Shown piece by piece: positions 10,986 through 21,130 of a stretch of 64,000 nt of DNA. Source of the DNA: Epiperipatus broadwayi (taxonomy: Eukaryota > Onychophora > Udeonychophora > Euonychophora > Peripatidae); assembly GCA_028023455.1 (NCBI GenBank), contig JAQFVV010000064.1, forward strand, positions 2,267,825 through 2,331,824, written 5' to 3'. The number at the start of each line of letters is the position of its first letter. The stretch's first letter is position 1. Position numbers and translations under genes: made by a program. Below the pieces are notes generated by a model, which did no database searches, had not been told where the DNA came from, and saw only the letters and a program-made list of their open reading frames with translations.

Positions 10986-11195
10986 GTTAACTGAAAGAAA
11001 ACTCTTTGATTTTTCCTTAAAGCCTTAAAGAAACCAAGGGGCAAATTCTAATTTTGAATTTATAATTATTTTTGTAACCATTACTAAAATATGCATATTC
11101 ACATACCAAAAGAACATGGACAGGCTGTTCATCAACATTCATCTGTTGTCATGTTGGATTTATTGGCTTAATATCTCTGACTTTGATATATATAT
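10986..11195 (+). mobile_element. Solitary RTE 5'-UTR-like fragment
   Basis: Diverged match to the 5' leader shared by RTE copies A (15471-15680) and B (30802-31010): TTAACTGAAAG, CTTTGATT, CCTTAAAG, GGGCAAATTC, GAACATGGA..GGCTG, CACCAACA-like and TTTATTGGCTT occur in the same order. No coding part follows. A retained 5' end without a 3' end is unusual for a LINE. Confidence 0.6.
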
Positions 11196-11199
11196 AATT

Positions 11200-12175
11200 A
11201 TAAACTATAAAGACAAATTGTTGTTTCTTTTTTAATAAAAAAATTATATTAATGAAGAATCTTTTGCAGTTTATATATAATCACAGAACGTATGTACATG
11301 TACAACACACACACATATATATATATTTACATTTGCAATTAATTAGGGATGTCACAATAAATTATTTTGTAACAAATCATTTAGTACAACCAATATTATA
11401 GGAAATGATATTGTATACGTATATGCTATTTGATTGATAAACTTTAATAGATTGCTTTTAAATCTAAATTGAACAATAATGTAATGTAATTTATAGTCAA
11501 GTGACTGAGAGATAACCTGAGATTAAGTTAAGTAGCCATAGAAACAGTGTGAAAATAAAATTATGATTTTATTATTTTATTTTATCAATGAAGTGTATTT
11601 AAACAATAGGCAGCCATGTCAGTCCACCAGCAAATGAAGATCTGAGCATATTGCGAGACATAAGCATGGACTGCATAAAAATAGAAACCTTTTTAAAATC
11701 GTTCTTCTTGTCAACAATATATCGGCTACAATAAGATAACAGCAATTGAATTAAAATTTCAAATGCCAAAATGGAGGGTTTTTTTTATTTGAATTATAGA
11801 AGTTTTTAAAATCATATATTGTACCTTAAATTTCACTAAATTCAACAGAAAAAGAGAAAAATGAAAAGTAAGAACAATTTATAGATTTTTGGTTTAATTA
11901 AATCATGTTCTGTTCATGACTGAAAGAATTTTAATATTTTAAATCTTTAAAAAAAAAAACGAAAATTAATACTGCTAATAATAGAAAGCAAAAATGAAAT
12001 AACACTTTTAACATATATATGTAAAATTACTTCTATATCTCTAACATAATTTATAATTATAAATAATTATTTAATGGTACTTTAAGATGAAGATGGGGTA
12101 AAGGAAAATGTGCTATTATGAGATTGCGTTCTTCCATAACATGTCGGCATAAGACTTATTTTCATTTTACTTTAT
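11200..12175. other. AT-rich DNA, nothing recognised
   Basis: Includes a short (CA)n(TA)n run near 11305. No coding or terminal-repeat signal seen. Confidence 0.5.
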
Positions 12176-12180
12176 TGTAG

Positions 12181-12324
12181 CATGCAAGAAGATACCTGTG
12201 ATCCAAAACAAGCATGCACAGGAATATTTAAAGGTGAATCAGCTAAGGAACAATGTGTTTATTATACATGGTGTCAGGAGACACCACTGCATGATATATC
12301 CTTACCAAGAAAAATGATTTGCTA
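12181..12324 (+). CDS. Candidate exon, unidentified (two open frames)
   Basis: A good acceptor (TTTACTTTATTGTAG) precedes a stretch open in two frames. One frame begins MQEDTCDPKQACTGIFKG and stops at 12324; the other begins CKKIPVIQNKHAQEYLK. A donor-like GTGAAT occurs at 12234. I cannot choose between a terminal exon, a 53-bp internal exon and chance. No poly(A) signal follows closely. Confidence 0.2.
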
Positions 12325-13199
12325 AGCTAAACTGCTGTTGGAAAGTAATATGCCTAAACCATCAACTACTACTAGGATGATTTTATGAACTTTGTCCCAA
12401 CGATTATTTTGATAAGAAATTAATGTTATAAATTTTTATTTGATTTTTCTTTTATCTGTGTTATATTTTCATGATCTGATGGGGCACTTCACATTCTATG
12501 CTGCTAGGAATTTCATTTTTCAGAGTTAGCAGAAAAGAAAAGGGGGGCTGATTAACTTAGTTATTTATTTATTTTATTGTAAATAAAAATCTAGGTCAGC
12601 TCAGTTTCCCACCTGCTTCACATCAGGTTATTTATGTATATATTAAGGTGAGATTCCCATTTATTTTTACAGATTAAATCATAACCCTTTGTAAATTACA
12701 GAATTCATTTTATATGTTTTATATTGTTGATTAACCATCGTTATATAATTTTTCAGTGTGATTGACTAATCAACTAGTGCAAGTTCCTATACCTATAATA
12801 TATATGTTTAAACTTAGATTGGGGGGACTTAAACCAAATAGATTGCTTTGTGGAAATCATTAATGTTTATTTTTCTTGTACAGTTCATGATTTGTAAATA
12901 ATGAGTGTCATAGATGGATTTCTACCATGGGGTAAAAGGGATGGATCTAGAGAAGTATTAGCTAACAGAATGGTAGAAATTCATATGTGACACATGTATA
13001 TATTATTATTACTATTGTTATAATACTTTATTTTAATTTCATTTATCATTGTCAATAAATGTTAAAGAGTTTATATTATTCTGGACTCTGGTTTATTGAG
13101 TTGTCCTGACATTCAACAGTTAACAAACAATTATGCATGCACACACACCTATTTCATTGTCATATAATAGTTTTATAGTAAATCAAATATTTTAAATAC

Positions 13200-13655
13200 T
13201 ATTTGTAATCTATATAGAGGTGCAGATGTTGCTTTGTGTATTTGTTCATATCTGTTAAGGGAGTCAAAGGCAATATTCTCCCTGGGCTCGAATATTAGGG
13301 CATAACGGAATCGGAAAGGGGTGAAAAGTGGATGAACTAATCTAAATTGCATCTGATATTATTAAAAAGGTATAGAGCTAGTCAATTAAAAATACATGAA
13401 TACATTGGTTAGGTATTTCATCAAGTTTCCATCAGTATCCTAACTGAAGACCCAAAGTCTGATCATAGTTAGATGCAACTTTTTCCTTTTCCAAGCCTGA
13501 TAGAATTCTGTGGACTGTGCCATAGGATCTGGACACATTGAGTCATAGTCTCCAGACTGCTACATCTGCATATCATCACAGTCCACAGGCCATTTTCACA
13601 TCGATTACATCTGGCAAGTGGGGAGGATCATATCCAACCATATTTACCATCTGTT

Positions 13656-13660
<5 letters not shown>
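13200..13660 (+). repeat. SINE-like interspersed repeat, family Z copy 1
   Basis: Matches 39775-40050 in order: CTCCCTG, box B-like GGCTCGAATATT (second copy GAGTTCAAACTC), GGCATAA.GGAA, GAGGGGTGA-like, GTGGATGAACTAA, CAAATTGCATC-like, AGGTCTGA.C.TAGTTAGAT. A tRNA-like head, no coding capacity and an (AT)n 3' end suggest a SINE. This copy carries about 150 bp of extra sequence near its 3' end. Confidence 0.5.

Positions 13661-13727
<67 letters not shown>
13661..13727. repeat. (AT)n microsatellite, about 67 bp
   Basis: Uninterrupted AT dinucleotides that follow GTTACAATATAT. The same TTACAATATAT word precedes AT runs at 40043 and 61995. Confidence 0.95.
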
Positions 13728-13729
<2 letters not shown>

Positions 13730-13732
13730 CAA

Positions 13733-14170
13733 AACTTAAATATATTCCAAACAGTGGTAAACAATTTATAATATAATATAAATAAAATCTCATAAAGAAA
13801 TATTTTCGATTATATTCATAATCATTATCAACTCAACTTTCAAAATGAAATCATCTATTACCAACCAGAACTCATAAAGAAATATTTTCGATTATATTCA
13901 TAATTATTATCAACTCAACTTTCGAAATGGAATAATCTATTATCAACCAGAACTCATAAAGAAATATTTTTGATTATATTCATAATCATTATCAACTCAA
14001 CTTTCAAAATAGAATCATCTCTTACCAACCAATTCCATTTTGAAAGTTGAGTTGATAATGATTATGAATATAATCGAAAATATGTCTTTATGAGTTTTTA
14101 TTTGTTATATTATAAATTGTTTACCGTTGTTTGGAATATATTTAAGTTTCGTTATTGTATTATTAATATT
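13733..14170. repeat. Palindromic repeat with triplicated left arm, family P copy 1
   Basis: The left half contains three tandem units of about 83 bp, each starting CTCATAAAGAAATATTTTCG and ending in ACCAACCAGAA or similar. The right half is a single inverted copy ending CTTTATGAGTTTTTATTTGT. The outermost arms are ACTTAAATATATTCCAAACA and its inverse. Copy 2 at 39353-39656 has the same plan with a duplicated arm, which suggests arm amplification is a property of the family. Confidence 0.8.
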
Positions 14171-14199
14171 AGTGAACATTTTATTTTATTGTGTTAATG

Positions 14200-14620
14200 T
14201 TACATGATTAATGGATACCAAATATATGAATAAGAAATGGTTGTTTAAAGAATGGAAAAAGATGTGTTTAAAGATTATTAAAACGAAATGTCGATTGGAA
14301 TTTTTGAAGGGTTGTAAGTTATTTAAAATGTTCCCGAATTGCTGCTGCTTTAAGTATAATAAATGCTGGATTTGAAGCCTAGTTTTATTTTTGAAGTGAA
14401 ATGTAAGATTTTGCTTGAAATTATTAGAAGAAATAAGCAAGATTTGTTTAATGATCGGAAGTATTTAAAGGTTATTAATCATTTTATTGGATTGAATAAT
14501 TTTGAATATTGTATTGAATTTAAAAAGATGTGTCAAAATTATTATGATAAATTTTATATTAAAGAAAAGAAGAAATTTGATAATAAGACTAATTTTATAT
14601 ATATATAAATGAAATGTTAT
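14200..14620 (+). pseudogene. Possible Penelope-like N-terminal coding fragment
   Basis: Two adjoining frames read protein-like. The first contains CRLEFLKGCKLFKMFPNCC, which fits the loose pattern of the conserved N-terminal part of Penelope-like polyproteins (FLxxCxxxxhxP). The second (14363-14608) is Lys/Asn-rich and begins MLDLKPSFIFEVKCKILLEI. The neighbouring P repeat and the GIY-YIG fragment at 14921-15106 make a Penelope origin plausible. No catalytic motif is present, so this is tentative. Confidence 0.3.
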
Positions 14621-15440
14621 CCAGATACATTCATACATAATTTGATGTATAAATAAATAAATAAATATATATATATACTAATATTTCAGTCAGGTCATAT
14701 AGATCATCAAATGTACAATAAATATGAAAATAATTATAAATGCATTGTAAACATTAACGTATAACAATATCAAATGTTCTAATAATAGAAAATAGAAAGA
14801 AATAATGAATAAAAAAATTATTTAAATTAATGACTTTTTAAAAAAATTCTTTCAAATAGAAGGTAATTTGCATGTTCAATCTGGCATTTGAAGGATCTCA
14901 TTGGCTTCTCTGAACTCACATTATTGGAGAGTGTCACATCTGGATAGTATTCTCATTTTAGAAAATTCAATACTATGGCCTGTATCTATATTCAGGAGAA
15001 ATACTGCTGCTGATGATGAGTGTTTCTTAATTGCATTAATATGTTCACCTCTTCTAGCATTGATGCTGTGATTGCTCATACCTGTATGTCTGATTAGAGA
15101 AGCCAATGAGATATTTAAAAAGCTAAGTTTGTATCAACAAATATGATGATACATGCAAATTACCTTCTATTTGGAAGAATTTTTAAAAACTCATAAATCT
15201 AAATAATTTATTATTTCTATTTTCTATTAATAAAATGTTCATTACTGTTATACATCAATGTTTACTGCCTCTGCAATTATTTTCATATTATTTATTACCC
15301 AGTTGATAATCACTGTAACATGGACCAAATGTTGGTATATATGTATATATTTTTATACAATAAATTATACATGGATGTACCTGGATAACATTTTATTTAT
15401 ATCTGTAGTCAGTGAAAATCTTCATTTTAATATACATATA
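14600..15440 (-). mobile_element. Penelope-like element fragment flanked by long inverted repeats
   Basis: Arms at about 14610-14880 and 15150-15440 are diverged reverse complements; landmarks are AAATGTTATCCAGATACATT on the left and the inverse of AAATGTTATCCAGGTACATC on the right, and TAGAAGGTAATTTGCATG with its inverse. Between them lies a GIY-YIG endonuclease fragment. Penelope-like elements are known for terminal repeats in direct or inverted arrangement, so this may be a truncated copy with inverted termini. Confidence 0.6.
14921..15106 (-). pseudogene. Penelope-like GIY-YIG endonuclease fragment
   Basis: The minus-strand peptide reads HTGMSNHSINARRGEHINAI, then KKHSSSAAVFLLNIDTGH. It lines up with the Penelope-like copy at 26728-28160 (YIGMSNRRISVKRDEHANAV, then KQHSSSSALSLHTID). 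This is the C-terminal endonuclease of a Penelope polyprotein. The catalytic YIG has become HTG and the GVY half and the reverse transcriptase are absent, so the copy is dead. Confidence 0.75.
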
Positions 15441-15448
15441 TTGTAACG

Positions 15449-18400
15449 TGGCTGCAGAAAGGAGTTTGCTATTAACTGAAAGGAGACCCTTTGATTCCTC
15501 TTGGAGGCCTTAAAGGAACCGAGCAGGGCAAATTCCTAATGTCCACTCCATACGTTCTTGTCGTTGCAGCTGTTATTACTATATGTTTATTCATATAGTA
15601 TACGAACATGGAAGGGCTGCTCACCAACACGCATTAGCCAGCGTGGTGAGTTTATTGGCTTTTTACCTCTGAGTTTAAGATCAAGAAAGACCATGGTCTT
15701 TCTTCTCAGTGCCTGATAAGGCAGAATGAATGTTTGTGTAAATGATAAAGATTTTTCCCAATTATACAATTATGACAGACAAAAATAAAGCATGGCCCTT
15801 AATCCCAGGAGGCTGTAAAGTCACCAACCAAGGCAGCGGTTGGTGGCCAAAGGCGGAGGGTGCTAAGAATATCCTGGAGGCAGACCCAGGCTGCCATTTG
15901 ATGACGACTTTTTATTTAGGTACTTACAACTGCAGATCACTTTCAAGTGAAGGAAGATTGCAAGAATTAGAAGAAGAACTCTCTTATATTAAATGGGATA
16001 TTATTGGACTTTGTGAAGTTAGAAGAAAAGGTGAAGTGACAATTGATTTAAAAAGTGGACATATGCTCTATTATAAAGGCACAAATATTGGAAATACAAG
16101 TGGAGTAGGGTTCATTATAAATAAAAAGTGGAAGAACAATATTGTGGAGATTGATGGTGTATCAGACAGAGTGGCAAGATTAGTTATACAACTTAATAGC
16201 AGATATCAAATGCAGATAATTCAGGTTTATGCCCCAACAAGTTCTCACAGTGATGAAGTAGTAGAAGATTTTTATATGGATGTACAAAAGGCTTTTGATC
16301 AGAGTAAACAACATTTTAAAATTGTTATGGGAGATTTTAATGCTAGAATTGGTAAACAAATGAAAGATGAAAGTGTTGTAGGTAATTTTGGTTATGGTAA
16401 TAGAAATGAGAGAGGACATAGACTTGTGGAGTTTGCAGAGAAGGAAAAACTTTATATTATGAATTCTTTTTTTGAGAAAAATGTTAGAAGGAAATGGACA
16501 TGGAAGCATCCAAATGAAGGTACAGCAGAATTGGATTATATTTTGACTAACAGAAAATACATATTTCAAGATTGTAATGTTCTTAATAAATTTAACACAG
16601 GAAGTGATCATCGATTAGTAAGGGGTAAGATACATGTTAATGTAAAACTAGAGAGACAAAAATTATTAAGAAAAACTATATTTACAGTTGATATTCCTAA
16701 TCTTCAGAAACATTCTAATGAATTTAAATTAGAACTTACAAATCGGTTTCAAGTATTAGTAGATTTTGAACATGATTCAGATTTGAATGAAATTAATATG
16801 AAAATAACTGATACACTTTTAAAAACTGCAACAAAGATAGCTGGTAGAAAAAAGCAGCAATTGACTAATAAAATTTCTATTGAGACTAGAGAACTTATGA
16901 AGAAAAGAAGGAATATGAAGATATGCAAGAATGATGCATTAAAAAGAATTGAATATCTCGAATTTTGTAAAATGGTGCGGAAAAGAGTTGAAAATGATAT
17001 AAGAAAGTATAACTGTGAACTAGCAAGAAAAGCTGTAGAAGAAAATAAAAGTCTTAAGAATGTAAAACAACATTTTGGTATTGGTAGGAAATTTATATCT
17101 GCAATAAGGAAAAAATATGGAATTATTACTATAAAAGAGGGATGACATTATGAAATTGGTAGAAGATTTTTTCAAGAATTATATAGTAATAAAGAACAAG
17201 TACCTCCTATATCTATTACATCTTCCGAATTGCCCAGAATTTTAAATGAAGAAGTGAGAAATGCAATTAAATGTATGAAAAAAGGAAAGGCTCCAGGTAA
17301 TGATGGAATTATAATTGATATATTAAAAGAAGCAGGTGAAGAAACAGAAAAAATATTAGCAAAGTTATATACCAAATGTCTAAATGATAAAGATGTACCG
17401 GATGATTGGAAGAATGCAGTAATAATATTAATATTTTAAAAAGGTGATAAAGAAGATATTAGAAATTACAGACCTATCAGCCTTTTATCAGTTTTATATA
17501 AAATTTTTACCAAGATAATTACAACTCGTCTACAGAGAACCTGTGGATTTTCACCAACCAAGAGAACAAGCTGGATTTAAAAGTGGTTTTAGTACAGTAG
17601 ATCATATTCAAGTATTGAGAGAAGTTATAGAAAGGACAAATGAATATGAGTTGTCATTATGTTTTGGATTTGTAGATTATGAAAAGGCATTTGATTCTAT
17701 AAACATTTCTTCAGTGATTAAAGCATTGGATCATCAAGGTATAGATCCAGGATATTGTCATATTTTAAAGAATATTTATAAAAATGCAACAGCAACAATT
17801 AGATTACATAATGATACTGGGAAAGTCAACATTGAGAAAGGTGTAAGACAAGGTGACTCCATATCTCCAAAACTTTTTACAGCAGTGCTGCAAGAAGTAT
17901 TTTGTGGATTAAAATGGGAAACTAAAGGAGTGAAAGTAAATGGAGATTATTTAAGTCATTTAGATTTCGCAGATGATGTAGTTGTTTTTGCAAATAATGC
18001 TTTCGAGCTGCAGGAAATGTTGCAGGAGTTATCAGATGAAAGTAGGACTAAAGATAAATGTTAAAAAGACTAAAGTAATGTTTAATCGATTTGCTCAAAA
18101 TATGAAAATAAAGATTGATTATGATGAATTAGAAGAAGTTAAGAGTTACAAATACCTTGGTCAGATTATTAATACAGATGGAAACATAATAGAGGAAATT
18201 AATCATAGAATTAAACTTGGTTGGAGTGCTTTTGGTAGAAATAACTTGATATTAAAAGGAAATATGCCTATGTGTTTGAAAAGAAAGGTTTTTAACAAAT
18301 GTGTTTTACCAATTCTTACTTATGGATCTGAGACTTGGACAATTAATAGAAGATCAATACAGAGACTTCAGACCACTCAAAGAAGTATGGAGAGATGTAT

Positions 18401-18739
18401 GTTGGGAGTAACAAGAAGAGATCGAAAACGCAATGTATGGGTAAGAGAACAAACAGGTGTTACTGACCTCATTGAAAAAATTAAAAGATTGAAGTGGAGT
18501 TGGGCTGGACATATTGCTAGAAGAGATGATAATAGATGGACAATTGAAATTTTAAACTGGATTCCAAGAGATTGTAAAAGACCCAGAAGGAGACCACATG
18601 TAAGATGGATGGATGAAATAAGAAAATGTGTAGGGGTGGTGTGGAGAAGAGAAGCTAATGATCGGAGAAGATGGATTAAACTTGGAGAGACCTTCATCCT
18701 GCAGTGGATTGATAATGGTTGATAATGATGATGATGATG
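15449..18739 (+). mobile_element. RTE-type LINE, full-length but broken (copy A)
   Basis: About 3.3 kb from leader to a GATGATGATGATGAT tail. It is flanked by an 11-bp direct repeat, ATATTGTAACG, at 15438-15448 and 18740-18750, which fixes both ends. The leader (15449-15771) is shared with copy B from 15471 on; the first 22 bp are only in this copy. RTE membership is inferred from one long ORF holding an APE endonuclease and reverse transcriptase, the WAGHIARRDDN C-terminus and the trinucleotide tail. It inserted into the first bases of an LTR-like repeat that resumes at 18744. Confidence 0.85.
15772..18722 (+). pseudogene. RTE endonuclease-reverse transcriptase, multiply broken
   Basis: The start ATG at 15772 (MTDKNKAWPL) is the one used by copy B. 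The first part (to 17145) is an APE-type endonuclease that nicks target DNA: NCRSLSSEGRLQELE, CEVRRKGEV, QVYAPTS, GDFNARIG and GSDHRLV are present. Reverse transcriptase blocks follow: [48 protein letters not shown] and LDFADDVVVF. Breaks relative to copy B are a frameshift near 17140, a TAA stop at about 17437, a frameshift near 17540 and a small deletion near 18046-18050 that removes the GLKINVKK junction. The C-terminal LKWSWAGHIARRDDNR block is intact. It cannot make a full protein. Confidence 0.9.
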
Positions 18740-18743
18740 ATAT

Positions 18744-19855
18744 TGTAACGTTTATTTATATACGTTGCAAATATATTGGCATTTGGTAAAAGCTAAAAAA
18801 AAAAACAAAGTAAATTTAGATTTCTTTTTGACTATAATTTTTTTAAAAAAAAAAAAACGTACAATGAAAGTTAAATTATTCTTTCGTATTTTTTTTAATG
18901 TAATTAGAAATAAAAGTAGAATTGGAGAGAACAAAAGAATTCCAAAAGCAAGTAAAAAGATAAGCTAAAAGAAAAATATTTTAGCTAATTAAACATGGCC
19001 GAAAAACTTGATAAAAAAATAGGAACTTAGTAATTGAAAAATGATAAAGACTGTATAAGATTATAAACACAAAACGCCATGATAATAGCATGCGCAGAAG
19101 TCTGAAAACTGGACCTCTAGTATAAAAAGGAGGGGTTCAGTTGGAGGAACGTCTTGGTTTGCCTGATATTCTTTTGGTTGGTTTTGGATTAAAGAATCCA
19201 GACCACTCTATGATGAAAAGGTTCTTCATACGAGAGTAGACCGGAGCTTTAGCTGACATCATTACCGATGGACACCGGAGAAGCTTACATGACTAGCCTA
19301 TGGAACCAGCACCAAGATCAACTAATAATCAAAGGCTGTGAGCTCATTTAAACCCAAAAAACTATGCATAGTTATCTACAACCATCGTGAATTCACTAAA
19401 CTTACCGGTAAGTTATGCTTCATTATCCTGATTGTGACAAAAGTAACATTTGCAAACAATTCTTAAAAAAATATGTTTAAACAATCCCGATAGAGACATT
19501 AAATTTCTTGTGCAAGAGACATTCATTTTTAAGTGACTTTCTAGAAGAAATTTGGAAGTGAACTGTAATTGTAAAATTGTTTTTTATTAATTATTTCACA
19601 TCTGAAGTAAATGTGTTCTCTCCAATTTATTTGATTAATAATTTCATTTAAACATTTTTAATTTATTAGAATAAAAATATTTCTAATACCAATTTTCATT
19701 TGTGTGTTATTCTATAATATTTATTAGTTTTTATTATTAAATTTAGTATTAGTTTAAGAAGATTTAAGAATGTAATTTACCTTTGCCAATATGTTGGAAT
19801 AAACCCAGGAATAATAATCTCAAAAAAATAATTCTCGTTACGGTATGATGTAATA
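18744..19855 (+). mobile_element. LTR-like repeat, copy 1 (possible solo LTR)
   Basis: About 1.1 kb that matches the minus strand of 53060-54200 over its length: CAAATATATTGGCATT, AAAACGTACAATGAAAGT, GATAAGCTAAAAGAAAAATA, the TATA box TATAAAAAGG at 19121, the palindrome AACTTACCGGTAAGTT at 19399-19414, TTCCTGATTGTGA-like and GTAATTTACCTTTGCCAA. It begins TGTAACG and carries a TATA box and downstream AATAAA words, as LTRs do. RTE copy A splits its first bases, so its true left flank is at 15441. No internal gag-pol region is attached. An LTR identity is inferred. Confidence 0.5.
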
Positions 19856-19859
19856 CCAA

Positions 19860-20280
19860 TTAGTTTAAAAGTATTTTTTCTGTTTTTTATTCGTGAGTCG
19901 TTACTTGACGACATCAGCGGACTCTTTAGAATAAAAGGTCCTGACACTCATATTAAATAAATTAAAAGCTGATTTCGTCAATAGCATAATTCTCAACAAT
20001 TAATAGGCCGAGTTGATCAGGAAATATAGCTATGTTTTTAGAATAGAAATACTGTATAACTTTCTTCTTTTTGACATAGCTTGATCAACTCGCACGCAGT
20101 TTATATTAGCATGTAGAGGCCTAGCAAAACGGAAAATGTTATAATATATATATATATTTAAATATATGTATATTGTCTGTCTTTTATCCATCCCTCTTTT
20201 GTATAAATAAATGGGCATATTGAGGTCCTATTTGTGAGGGATCAGATTGACTTAAAGTCAACATGGGTATGACAATCATA
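19860..20280. other. AT-rich DNA, nothing recognised
   Basis: Contains a short stretch with CG-containing words (GTGAGTCGTTACTTGACGAC) near 19895 and a small (TA)n, but no gene or repeat I can assign. Confidence 0.4.
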
Positions 20281-20284
20281 TTTC

Positions 20285-20540
20285 CAGAATCAAGGCCTTT
20301 GAGCATTTCATCCTGGATTTTCAATGATATGGATGACCGATGAGTTGGAGAGAGGAGAAGATTGAAGCTTAATCATTAAAGTTTGAAGATTTGGTATCTT
20401 AAAATAAACTGAGTAGTGATTGCATGTATGTGCTGGAGATGGTGATCTGACCCAACTGATGAGTGCTGGTTCAGCATGAAATACATATGTTGGATATCAT
20501 TTATCTTTTTTAGATGTATGTGTCATGTGTTTTAGCTGTA
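20285..20540 (+). repeat. Hammerhead-carrying interspersed repeat, family Y copy 1
   Basis: Matches 20865-21130 over about 230 bp: CATTTCATCCTGGATTTTCA, TGATATGGATG, GAGTTGGAGAG, GATTGAAGCTT, CATTAAAGTTTGAAGATTTG, the hammerhead block and TCATTTATCTTTTTTAGATG. No ORF. A tRNA-like stretch (box A-like TGGATAGTTGTAGAGAG, box B-like GAGTTCAAATC) follows at about 20548-20600. A retrozyme- or SINE-like nature is inferred. Confidence 0.6.
20441..20501 (+). ncRNA. Hammerhead ribozyme motif (copy 1, probably inactive)
   Basis: The core CTGATGA (20456-20462) and GAAA (20478-20481) flank a stem II hairpin GTGCT-GGTTC-AGCAT. Stem I has an inner helix CCAA/TTGG and an outer helix GGTGAT/ATCATT separated by an internal loop. 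Stem III is very short. The residue at the expected cleavage position before TTGG is G, which hammerheads do not tolerate, so this copy is probably not self-cleaving. The plan is that of type I hammerheads with minimal stem III known from Penelope-like elements and retrozymes. Confidence 0.7.
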
Positions 20541-20864
20541 CAAGATGGATTGGATAGTTGTAGAGAGTTTGAAAGTATGAGTTCAAATCTTATATACAAT
20601 TAAATTAAATAAACATCTAACTTCTAGCCATGGCCACAGTTATTCAGTACCCATCAGTGTCAAATCTTTCAGTAATACAAATGAAAATAAATTATTTCAA
20701 TTTATTTTCCAAGCTCTTATATGAAGTTTGAACTAAACCAAAACACTAGTCAGTTTAAATTTAAATATGCAGAGATATTCTTGCAACTTCATTAAAATTG
20801 GCTTATTATCCAATTTAAAAATTATAATTAGTTTTCATTTATTTTAATAACAATATTGGAATCA

Positions 20865-21130
20865 ACAAGAGATTTGGGCATTACATCCTCAGATTTCCAT
20901 TGATATGGATGGCTGAAGAGTTGGAGAGTAGACACGATTGAAGCTTGTCCATTAAAGTTTGAAGATTTGCTGTCTTAATATAAACAGAGCAATGATTGTA
21001 TATATGCGTGGGAGATAGTGATCTGGACCTAATGATGATGGCTGGTTCAGCATGAAATATGTATATTGGTGATCATCTATTTTTTTGCACGTGTATATCA
21101 TCATGTGTATCAGTTGTGTATAGGATGAAG
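20865..21130 (+). repeat. Hammerhead-carrying interspersed repeat, family Y copy 2
   Basis: Diverged direct copy of 20285-20540, about 325 bp of other DNA away. Shared words include CCATTAAAGTTTGAAGATTT, CTGGTTCAGCATGAAATA and GATCATCTAT. Open minus-strand reading across it is fortuitous. Confidence 0.6.
21017..21077 (+). ncRNA. Hammerhead ribozyme motif (copy 2, degraded)
   Basis: TGATGA (21032-21037) and GAAA are present, but the C that begins the conserved CTGATGA is A here (CTAATGATGA). Stem I is kept: CTAA/TTGG (one G-U pair) and AGTGAT/ATCATC (one end mismatch). Stem II keeps GGCTGGTTCAGC with a weakened base. The cleavage-site residue would be A, which is allowed. Likely a decayed member of the family. 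Confidence 0.55.

Noticed and set aside
15000-15030. CTGATGATGAG near 15010 as another hammerhead core
   Set aside because: It is the antisense of the Penelope Ser/Ala-rich coding block (also at 26905); no GAAA or stem II follows.
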